From the NCBI GenBank assembly GCA_001788095.1, contig MFZX01000039.1, positions 1-32,135 of the forward strand: DNA of 32,135 bases, written 5' to 3'. Below are positions 1 to 7,665 of the stretch, piece after piece. The stretch's first letter is position 1. Every line of letters begins with the position of its first letter. The translations under genes and the position numbers were made by a program. This DNA comes from Candidatus Roizmanbacteria bacterium RIFCSPHIGHO2_12_FULL_37_23. GTDB lineage: Bacteria; Patescibacteriota; Microgenomatia; UBA1406; HO2-37-13b. Below the pieces are notes generated by a model, which was not told the DNA's origin, made no database searches, and saw only the letters and a list, made by a program, of their open reading frames with translations.

Positions 1-1
1 T

Positions 2-208
2 TATAGTGGTTGGGGTGGCTTTGGTTGGATATTTATGATAGTTTTTTGGGTTCTTATTATTCTGGGAGTTGTTGCTTTAGTTCGTTATCTTGGAAGGTCA
101 GGACAACAGCAAGAGCATAGAACACCTCTTGATATTTTGAAAGAACGGTATGCTCGTGGGGAAATTAACAAAAAGGAGTTTGAAGAGAAAAAGAAAGATT
201 TACGGTAA
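2..208 (+). CDS. SHOCT-domain small membrane protein, 5'-truncated by window edge
   Basis: Open frame 2 reads YSGWGGFGWIFMIVFWVLIILGVVALVRYL...TPLDILKERYARGEINKKEFEEKKKDLR*: one TM helix plus a typical SHOCT motif. Confidence 0.75.
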   Translation, partial: YSGWGGFGWIFMIVFWVLIILGVVALVRYLGRSGQQQEHRTPLDILKERYARGEINKKEFEEKKKDLR

Positions 209-217
209 AACTTCCCT

Positions 218-403
218 TTATGCTTTTACCTCATAAAGGTTTGCTCCAGCGTGGAGCTTCTTTATCTCCAGCCATCGTTGCTTCATCTCACCAAAGTACC
301 GCACATCCTGTAATGTGCTCAAAAATGCGTTAAAATAATCCTGCAATGGAGGCACCCTCAGGTGTTGAGGCTCAGGGAGCCCAAGAACCTTAATTTGCCC
401 TAA
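218..403 (-). pseudogene. Open-frame remnant LGQIKVLGLPEPQHLRVPPLQDYFNAFLSTLQDVRYFGEMKQRWLEIKKLHAGANLYEVKA*, likely C-terminal fragment of an unidentified protein
   Basis: 61-codon open frame with protein-like composition; no ATG (GTG at 355 possible); stop immediately upstream. Confidence 0.35.
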
Positions 404-614
404 TTACCGTCTGATAACCGTGAAAATACCCTATTTTTACCCTCTTTTTCACGTTTATGTTGACAAAACCGTGAAAAAAATGTATGGAAGATCGGCGTTG
501 ATGCGTTGTAGTGGTCGCAAGATAGTCATAAAGATGAGTTCTAAGTGTGCTAACATTAGGAAGCAAATTTGGATTACCATTCATAAAACGTGATTCACTT
601 TATATAATCTTTAT

Positions 615-1184
615 ATGGAGACATGGGAAGGATTGAGAAATTATCCTATACAAGCTGAATTTAATCGTCGTTACCATCCTGAAGGTTACGATTTTAAAAA
701 TGGTTTTAATAGATATGTCGAATCAATTCCTCCTTACGGAGGAAAAAATTTACGACAAGTTGTAGAAACTCTATTACGCGATCGTCGAAATATAAGCGTT
801 CTTGATCTTGGTTGCGGTGCTGGAAACGCCCTCCTTGATATGAGATTGAAATATTTTGGTAATGTGCATGGACATGGTATAACTGCCTCAGAATTTAGAA
901 GCCCTTTAATGAAGGTTCTTCAAGACTTGCTTGGTATTAATATTATTGTTGGAGACGCTCACGAAATGGAAAGTAAATTCAACAAAGAAAGTTTTGATTT
1001 GATATTTAGTTTTTTTGGTCTTGAATATATGGATCCAGAAGTAGTTTTACCCCAAGCTGTGGATTTATTAAGTTCGGGAGGTGTAGCCATGTTAACTGGA
1101 ACGAGTTTTTTAAATGCTCATTTAAAACCGAGGCTAGTAAATATCGAATCAAATCATAATAGCATCAGTTTTACTAAAAAATGA
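615..1184 (+). CDS. Class I SAM-dependent methyltransferase
   Basis: Motif I VLDLGCGAGNALLDM; later FDLIFSFFGLEYM; TATAAT at 603-608. Confidence 0.75.
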   Translation: METWEGLRNYPIQAEFNRRYHPEGYDFKNGFNRYVESIPPYGGKNLRQVVETLLRDRRNISVLDLGCGAGNALLDMRLKYFGNVHGHGITASEFRSPLMKVLQDLLGINIIVGDAHEMESKFNKESFDLIFSFFGLEYMDPEVVLPQAVDLLSSGGVAMLTGTSFLNAHLKPRLVNIESNHNSISFTKK

Positions 1185-1203
1185 TTAATATATAATTTCA
1201 GAT

Positions 1204-1602
1204 ATGAAAACTATTTTAGTTGACGCTGTAGACGCTTTTGTAATTGAGGAAAACGGAACGTTCAAGATGTTTGAGGAAATGAAAAACTTGCTTGATATGT
1301 ACTCCAACAGAAAGATTATATTAACTGGGGCAAATGACGAGCGATTGAAGGAGTTCGGTTTAAATAAAATGCCCTATGAGGTTTTTACTCTAAAACATAA
1401 TCCGGAAAAAACTGATCCAAGCTATTATGAGACGATGCTTAAACATTTTGGCTTGAGCAATAAGGATACCATTTATTTTGAGCATAATCCTGAGGCGGTT
1501 AAAAGCGCACAATCGGTAGGAATCATTTCGTATCACTATGATCCGGAGAAAAAGGATTTGGAAAGTCTGAAAGTTTTCTTGGACAAAAATTTGTCAATAT
1601 AA
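1204..1602 (+). CDS. HAD-superfamily-like protein with atypical catalytic motifs
   Basis: HAD-like layout: ILVDAVDAF, IILTGAND, IYFEHNPEAVKSAQSVGI; TATAAT at 1191-1196. Confidence 0.5.
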   Translation: MKTILVDAVDAFVIEENGTFKMFEEMKNLLDMYSNRKIILTGANDERLKEFGLNKMPYEVFTLKHNPEKTDPSYYETMLKHFGLSNKDTIYFEHNPEAVKSAQSVGIISYHYDPEKKDLESLKVFLDKNLSI

Positions 1603-1988
1603 ATACAAGCCCATATTCCTCCCCAGCCTATAAAAAATGCGTTCAAAGTCACTAACGTTGGGGAGCAAATAATTGTTTAGATGTTAATACAATCTAAAGT
1701 AACACAATTTATGCAATATGCGTCACTCATTTGTGGATAGCTGCACTGCTGTGTATACGATTTAATAATGATAGTCTAGAAGTAATCAAGTTGAGGGCAG
1801 ATACTTAACCCATTAATAACGACTAATTCTTCTCGCCTGTCACAACTTGGAATATTATGAAATATTCACGAATCATATTGACCAAACTATTAAGAGGAAG
1901 TATTTTTGATTACTTCTGGTTAGTATTGAGATCTTAAACAACTTAAAACACTGGGTTACAATTCAGATTTGAAAGGAGGTGAAACAAT

Positions 1989-2111
1989 ATGACAAACACA
2001 CAAGATGCTAAAAATGAAGAAGTGAAACAAGAAGCTGTTGAAACAACTGAGAAAGATGAGAGCACAGTAATAAAGGATGCTTCTTCTGAAGTACAAGAAG
2101 ATGCAAAGTAA
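1989..2111 (+). CDS. 40-aa acidic small protein MTNTQDAKNEEVKQEAVETTEKDESTVIKDASSEVQEDAK
   Basis: Strong SD AAAGGAGGTG just upstream; hairpin just downstream. Confidence 0.55.
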   Translation: MTNTQDAKNEEVKQEAVETTEKDESTVIKDASSEVQEDAK

Positions 2112-2128
2112 CATTTGCGTGCTATATT

Positions 2129-2159
2129 AACCAGCAGTGTTTTGCTATCACTGCTGGTT
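2129..2159. terminator. Perfect 11-bp stem hairpin AACCAGCAGTG/CACTGCTGGTT
   Basis: Perfect inverted repeat between the small ORF and the Crp/Fnr gene; no good T-tract, so terminator function is uncertain. Confidence 0.4.
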
Positions 2160-2185
2160 GAAAAAGCATTTCAAAAAATCAATAC

Positions 2186-2215
2186 ATTGTATATGAACAG
2201 CTTCTTTTGTATAAT
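2186..2215 (+). promoter_or_regulatory. Sigma70-like promoter of the Crp/Fnr gene
   Basis: TTGTAT - 17 bp - TATAAT, 11 nt before ATG at 2227. Confidence 0.5.
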
Positions 2216-2226
2216 TACCTAGTAGG

Positions 2227-2907
2227 ATGCTCACAAAAGTAAATTCTCATCTAAATACAAAAAAAGAATTCGAAACGTTTTATAACCAATTTGCAATCCG
2301 CAAATATAAAAAGGGTGAAATGCTCATTCGAGCAGACGACGACCCGCAAGGTATTTTTTGTTTAACCAAGGGGTACGCCCGGCAATATACCATATCTAAA
2401 GCAGGTTTTGAACTCACGCTACATATTCTTAAGCCAATTTCATACTTCCCTATGGTATGGGCAATTAACGGCACACCAAATATTTATTTTTTTGAGGCAT
2501 TAACTGCAGTCGAAGTTGGCCGCGCGCCTCGCGATCAGGTGGTCAATTTTATTAAAGATAAACCGACAGTTATTTTTGAATTAATGAGCGAATTGCTTGA
2601 AGATTACGCTGAAACACTCACTCGAGTTGAACATTTAGTTTTCAGCGACGCACATCGAAGAGTTATTTCAGTGCTATTGTATATAGCTAAACATTTTGGA
2701 AAAGATCATAAAAGAGGCATTATTGTTCACCACCGTTTTACTCAGCAAGATATTGCAACACTTGTTGGTATAGCACGAGAGACTGCAAACAATGAAATGG
2801 TCAAACTTGAAAAAAAGGGTTTTATCACGTATATCAATCACTCTATTTTGTTTGAAAATATTCATGAATTAAACACTGAATTAACCTCAACTCACACAAA
2901 ATCGTAG
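2227..2907 (+). CDS. Crp/Fnr-family transcriptional regulator
   Basis: N-terminal cNMP-binding-like fold (IRKYKKGEMLIRADDDPQGIFCLTKGYARQYTIS) and C-terminal HTH FTQQDIATLVGIARETANNEMVKLEKKGFI. Confidence 0.85.
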   Translation: MLTKVNSHLNTKKEFETFYNQFAIRKYKKGEMLIRADDDPQGIFCLTKGYARQYTISKAGFELTLHILKPISYFPMVWAINGTPNIYFFEALTAVEVGRAPRDQVVNFIKDKPTVIFELMSELLEDYAETLTRVEHLVFSDAHRRVISVLLYIAKHFGKDHKRGIIVHHRFTQQDIATLVGIARETANNEMVKLEKKGFITYINHSILFENIHELNTELTSTHTKS

Positions 2908-3002
2908 TCAAGTATACAGAAATATTGTTATCCAGATTACAGAAAAAACATTATATACGTTGCTGTACTTATCATAAGTCCCATTTATACTACTAATAAT
3001 AT

Positions 3003-3455
3003 ATGAATGATCCAGATACTACCCAAGAGGTAACAACAATACATGAGCAGGCTCCGCAACAGGTTATTACAAAAACTATAAGACATTCAGAGCCGCAAGC
3101 AAAAGGAGAAGCTCCGCAAGGAGTTTATGAAACAAAAAAAACCATCATTAGATTTAATCAAATTATTTGGTATATTTTGGGCTTGATAGAAGTCTTACTC
3201 TTATTTAGAATTATCTTAAAAACATTGGGTGCAAACCCTTATAGTGGATTTACTAGTTTTATTTACACTCTTACCTCACCACTCGCACTTCCTTTTAGTG
3301 GAATATTGCAACCCTCAGTAACAGGCAACTCTATAATTGAGTTATCAACAATTATCGCTGGTATTGTTTATCTTTTTGTTGCATGGGGATTTATTTATCT
3401 TTTGGATCTTATTTATCCAATTACACCGAAGGATGTTGAAGCGCAAGCACAATAA
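3003..3455 (+). CDS. YggT-family integral membrane protein
   Basis: IWYILGLIEVLLLFRIILKTLGANPYSGFTSFIYTLTSPLALPFSGILQP resembles YggT. Confidence 0.65.
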   Translation: MNDPDTTQEVTTIHEQAPQQVITKTIRHSEPQAKGEAPQGVYETKKTIIRFNQIIWYILGLIEVLLLFRIILKTLGANPYSGFTSFIYTLTSPLALPFSGILQPSVTGNSIIELSTIIAGIVYLFVAWGFIYLLDLIYPITPKDVEAQAQ

Positions 3456-3458
3456 ATT

Positions 3459-3767
3459 ATGTTAATCGCAATAATAGTTATACTCATTATTCTCTGGTTT
3501 CTTGGATATGCACCTATATCGAGCATTTCTATTCCAGATCTTGTTCTTTTTTCAATTAATAATCACCAAATTACCTTGTGGGATATTTTTGTACTCGCTG
3601 TCATTGTTTGGGCTATAGGTATTTTACCCCGTCCTTTTCAGATAATTGCATCTGTGCTTCTTTTATTGTGGATACTTTCAGTTCTGGGCATTTTTGCAAT
3701 TGCAGGTCTTTCCAATATTCTTGTCATTGCAATTATTATTGCTCTTATTCTCTCAGTACTTCTTTAA
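3459..3767 (+). CDS. Small hydrophobic membrane protein
   Basis: 102 aa, almost entirely TM; 3 nt after the previous gene. Confidence 0.65.
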   Translation: MLIAIIVILIILWFLGYAPISSISIPDLVLFSINNHQITLWDIFVLAVIVWAIGILPRPFQIIASVLLLLWILSVLGIFAIAGLSNILVIAIIIALILSVLL

Positions 3768-3814
3768 AGTTCGATTCTATTAATTTATTGGTAATCGAAG
3801 GTAGGTGAATATAT

Positions 3815-4033
3815 ATGACAACAACAATAATCAATCCGGCACCAACAAATAATTCAACTACAAGCAGTGGTATGGGTTTTTTAATAGGCGTTATTACATT
3901 AATTGTATTTGGATTTGTTTTTTTTGTTTACGGTCTTCCGCTGATTAAACAAGGTTTAAGTGGATTAGGTAGCGGTGGAATTCAAATTACTCTACCCAAA
4001 ACAATAGATGTAAATGTACAACAAGAGAAATAA
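3815..4033 (+). CDS. Small single-TM hypothetical protein
   Basis: SD-like GAAGGTAGGTGA upstream; MGFLIGVITLIVFGFVFFVYGLPLI TM segment. Confidence 0.65.
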   Translation: MTTTIINPAPTNNSTTSSGMGFLIGVITLIVFGFVFFVYGLPLIKQGLSGLGSGGIQITLPKTIDVNVQQEK

Positions 4034-4042
4034 TCATATTTT

Positions 4043-4669
4043 ATGATAAGATCAAATACAATATACTCAAGATTGTCTGCACTCTCGCTCCAACAAAAAG
4101 AGAGTAGCAAAGTAAGTTACTGGTTGGAAAAACTATTCTATCAGGAAAAAGAGAGAAATAGTAGGTTGCATAATGGTAGAAAAGATGATAATCAGTTATC
4201 TCACAATTCAGAGTGGCAGAATTTAAATAAAAATCATGTTAAGAAAGATGGAGATGATAAATTAACAATAAAAGACATGGTTCATAATTCTAACACCATA
4301 TTAACGAGTGTCTCTTCCGTTTTTCCTTTTGACTTATTTCCAAAAACTATCAATGTTGAAGCAACTAGAATAACAATAATCACACGTCAATTATTTTCCT
4401 CACAGGTGCACAGCATTGATATCGAGGATATTTCTAGTGTATTCATAGAAACGAGTATTTTATTTGCAGCAATATCACTTATTTCAAAAACGTATGATCA
4501 GAAAAAATTTGTTGTAAATAATTTATGGAAGAATGAAGCTATTTTAATACGTAGAGTTATTGAGGGTTTAAGAATGTTTAAAAAAAATGGAATTAATATT
4601 ACAAGTTTTTCAAAAATAGAGCTCCTAGGCAAACTAGAAGCACTAAGCGCAACAGAGATTGTCTTATAA
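4043..4669 (+). CDS. Hypothetical protein, possible PH-like domain
   Basis: VFPFDLFPKTINVEATRITIITRQLFSSQVHSIDIEDISSV pattern; same strand and cluster. Confidence 0.5.
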   Translation: MIRSNTIYSRLSALSLQQKESSKVSYWLEKLFYQEKERNSRLHNGRKDDNQLSHNSEWQNLNKNHVKKDGDDKLTIKDMVHNSNTILTSVSSVFPFDLFPKTINVEATRITIITRQLFSSQVHSIDIEDISSVFIETSILFAAISLISKTYDQKKFVVNNLWKNEAILIRRVIEGLRMFKKNGINITSFSKIELLGKLEALSATEIVL

Positions 4670-4726
4670 TTTTTTTAAAAAGAACGATTAAGTTTTATGA
4701 TAACAGGTTGTTACATCTTCTACTTT

Positions 4727-4747
4727 GGGGAGCCAAGCTTGACGATC
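4727..4747. repeat. 21-bp repeat GGGGAGCCAAGCTTGACGATC, copy 1
   Basis: Identical to 6099-6119. Confidence 0.8.
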
Positions 4748-4767
4748 CTATTTCATAACGCTATAAT
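4739..4767 (+). promoter_or_regulatory. Promoter of the asparaginase gene
   Basis: TTGACG - 17 bp - TATAAT, 6 nt before ATG 4774. Confidence 0.65.
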
Positions 4768-4773
4768 TCAAAC

Positions 4774-5997
4774 ATGGTAGCTTCAAAAAGTACAGGGGGT
4801 TCTTCGGCAATGGAAAGCTCTAATGTTATACACAAACCTATGAAAGTCATATGGCCCGATTTGGCTATAGGACAAATTGGTTTAGTTTTTACAGGAGGTA
4901 CACTTTCTATGGCTCCTGATCCAAAGACTGGCGCTTTACGACCTGCAGTTAGTGGAACAGAAATTGTGGATGCCACTGGACTACGAACTATTAGGGACCA
5001 TTTTTCTGTAGAAACAATGAGGCAGCCATTTAATTTAGACAGTTCAGATTTAACGCCACCCGGTTGGGTTGCCATTAATAATGCTTTGCTGGAAGTATTA
5101 GGCGACTCTGACGGAGCAGCGGTCTTCCACGGAACAGATACATTAGCATATTCTGCTTCTGCAACGGCTATGGCTCTAGCTCATTCTCTTAGTAAACCTG
5201 TTGTATTTACTGGAGCCCAAGTCCCCTTAGGTACAGCTGGTGAAGATGCCAGTGCAAATATAACGCGTTCAGTAAAGCTTTTAGATACGTTACATCGACA
5301 GAATGCGGCAGGTGTATATGTCTATTTTGGTGATTTAGGAATTATAGGAACTCGAGCAACAAAAGTCTCCGATGTTAGATTTCAAGCATTTGAGGATGTA
5401 AGTCGTTTATCAGCCTATTTTTGTACTGCAGAAGAAATTCAACCCGCCCGACCTCCTAGAACGACTATGGATGTAGAAAGATCTAAGGCTGAATGGGCAA
5501 ACGTGGTAGGAGAACCATTAGAAGCTAGATTTGCCCCAAATGGTGTACTCTCAATAGAGTTAAATCCAGGAACAACAGCAGATTCGCTTGTTTACTCTGC
5601 AGAAAATCCAAGTGTTCGCATCCTTATATTAAGATCTTTAGGAGCTGGTAATGTCCCGGCACAAGAAGATAATTCTCAATATAATATCCCCAACGCAATT
5701 GCCGAAATAACTAGCAAATTATCTAAACCAGTTATTATAGTATCCCCTATTGTTGGTGGTAGTATAAGATCTATTTACGAAGGAAATTTAAAAGCACTGA
5801 AAGCTGGAGCAATTAGCGCTGGTTCTATGTCGGCAGAAGCGGCGTGGGTAAAAGCTCTTTTATTATTAGGTCAACCAAAATTATCAGAAGGAGCATTCAA
5901 TACAAGGCCAGAAGAAACAATGGATCTCTTTAGGAAAACATTTGTTTTAGATTTAGCTGGTGAAACCGGCAAACAATTTGATGCATTTAATAACTGA
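4774..5997 (+). CDS. L-asparaginase/glutaminase family (type I-like)
   Basis: FTGGTLSM, HGTDTLAYSA, FTGAQVPLG motifs. Confidence 0.85.
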   Translation: MVASKSTGGSSAMESSNVIHKPMKVIWPDLAIGQIGLVFTGGTLSMAPDPKTGALRPAVSGTEIVDATGLRTIRDHFSVETMRQPFNLDSSDLTPPGWVAINNALLEVLGDSDGAAVFHGTDTLAYSASATAMALAHSLSKPVVFTGAQVPLGTAGEDASANITRSVKLLDTLHRQNAAGVYVYFGDLGIIGTRATKVSDVRFQAFEDVSRLSAYFCTAEEIQPARPPRTTMDVERSKAEWANVVGEPLEARFAPNGVLSIELNPGTTADSLVYSAENPSVRILILRSLGAGNVPAQEDNSQYNIPNAIAEITSKLSKPVIIVSPIVGGSIRSIYEGNLKALKAGAISAGSMSAEAAWVKALLLLGQPKLSEGAFNTRPEETMDLFRKTFVLDLAGETGKQFDAFNN

Positions 5998-6098
5998 AAA
6001 ATTTAGACAAAGTTTTCTATTAATTTTGCAAACAGGAGCAATCGTATTTGATTTAAGGATCCCGATTGTATAAATAATTCAAATCCAATTTCCGCCAG

Positions 6099-6119
6099 GG
6101 GGAGCCAAGCTTGACGATC
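6099..6119. repeat. 21-bp repeat GGGGAGCCAAGCTTGACGATC, copy 2
   Basis: Identical to 4727-4747. Confidence 0.8.
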
Positions 6120-6203
6120 GGCGTAAAAGAAGATCTGATAAGGAGGAAACCAAAATTGGGCTTGAAAAATTCAACTGATCTTGCATAATCTAATTACTAA
6201 TCC

Positions 6204-6241
6204 CCCCTGTGAGGGCGCAAGCCATTTGCAGGGGTTTTTTT
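6204..6241 (+). terminator. Rho-independent terminator
   Basis: CCCCTG...CAGGGG followed by TTTTTTT; inner GGC-GCAA-GCC with GNRA-type loop. Confidence 0.7.
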
Positions 6242-6275
6242 GTGTTTTTGAGCTATAATTTGTTATACCATTCCT

Positions 6276-6563
6276 ATGACTAGAACAATTGCAGATATCA
6301 AAAAAAAAGCAATTCCAGTGCTTATTGAAGCAGGTATTTCACGATCTGCCATCTTTGGATCATACGTTCGTGGAGAACAACACAAAAATAGTGACATTGA
6401 TTTACTGGTTGACTTTCCAGATGGCTTAAGTCTTTTTGATGTGGCAGAAATAAAATACAAACTGGAGGATGCGCTAGGAAAAAAAGTTGACCTTGTTAGT
6501 TACGACAGAATCAAGCCACGCCTTAAATCATACATTCTCTCTGAACAGATCAAGATTTTATGA
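6276..6563 (+). CDS. mntA: MntA-type minimal nucleotidyltransferase antitoxin
   Basis: [21 protein letters not shown] (GSxxRG...SDxDLxV). Confidence 0.85.
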   Translation: MTRTIADIKKKAIPVLIEAGISRSAIFGSYVRGEQHKNSDIDLLVDFPDGLSLFDVAEIKYKLEDALGKKVDLVSYDRIKPRLKSYILSEQIKIL

Positions 6564-6832
6564 AAAAAGATGTGCTTGTATATCTTGATGACATTATTGC
6601 AAGTAGTGAAAAGATTGCTAAATATATCAAAGATAAAAGTAGGGAGGAATTTGAGGAAGATTCAGAGCTTCAAGACGCTGTTATCAGGAGACTTTCTGTT
6701 ATTGGCGAGGCAGTAAAAAGGTTATCTCAAGAATTTCGTGAACAATGTCCTGAGGTAGCATGGAAAAAAGCAACAGGAATGAGAGACATATTAATTCATC
6801 AATATGACGAAATAGAAGTTGATCAAGTGTAG
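6560..6832 (+). CDS. hepT: HEPN-domain toxin HepT, apparently truncated by TAG at 6830-6832
   Basis: DUF86/HepT pattern ...[17 protein letters not shown]...[21 protein letters not shown] overlap with mntA; frame continues after TAG to 6907. Confidence 0.8.
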   Translation: MKKDVLVYLDDIIASSEKIAKYIKDKSREEFEEDSELQDAVIRRLSVIGEAVKRLSQEFREQCPEVAWKKATGMRDILIHQYDEIEVDQV

Positions 6833-6930
6833 CGTACTATAACAGAGGTCTTGCCGGCATTCAATAAACAAATCGAGGATCTATCTAAATCGTTGAGTAA
6901 TGATTAAAAAGTGCTCAACTGTTAAATTCT

Positions 6931-7608
6931 ATGCAGCTTAATAAACACTCATATCTATGCTTTATTGGAGCTATTGTCCTTGTAATTCTTACTTTTGCAT
7001 TGGGCTTTATGGCTGGAAAAAACCAAATATCACCGACGCAATCTAGATCTATTCGACAGGAAATATCTGAAACCGTTCAAACACCAACACTCATACCTTC
7101 TCCAACACTTTTCTCAACATACACCCCTTCACAGGAAGTATCTCAACTATATACTTTTTCAGAATTTAATAAATTAGAAGATATTCTATTTGGGAAGACA
7201 AATAGTGAACAACAAGTTAGGCTCATTATTGATAGACAGCATCCTTTATCTGAAGAGGGTCATAACTTATTTATCGCACATATATATTCTGAAGTCATTT
7301 CATCAGAGTCAGTAAATAGGGAAGAGCTTATTAAGATTGCTCGATCGATATTGAGTATTGACTCAGATCCATCTTATTATGAGGAATTTAACCTTGCCTT
7401 TTTACCTTACTCGAGTAAAGATACGATTGGTTCCACTTGGGACAAATATATTGGATCGACACCTATCGCGTGGTATAACTACAGCACTATAGGAAATCTT
7501 GCTGGCTGTAGTGGAACTGAAACTATTAACATTTATTTCAATGGGATCAGATCAAGAGTAGCACCAGCAGATGAAAGTATTTGTATACCTTACTATTATT
7601 TTCATTAG
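6931..7608 (+). CDS. Hypothetical membrane-anchored extracytoplasmic protein
   Basis: N-terminal TM (YLCFIGAIVLVILTFALGFMAG) then a Thr/Pro/Ser-rich linker. Confidence 0.6.
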   Translation: MQLNKHSYLCFIGAIVLVILTFALGFMAGKNQISPTQSRSIRQEISETVQTPTLIPSPTLFSTYTPSQEVSQLYTFSEFNKLEDILFGKTNSEQQVRLIIDRQHPLSEEGHNLFIAHIYSEVISSESVNREELIKIARSILSIDSDPSYYEEFNLAFLPYSSKDTIGSTWDKYIGSTPIAWYNYSTIGNLAGCSGTETINIYFNGIRSRVAPADESICIPYYYFH

Positions 7609-7665
7609 TAACGAGTCCGGACTTGGTCCAGTTTTTGGAGCTAAATGGACTCGAACTTTTGAATC

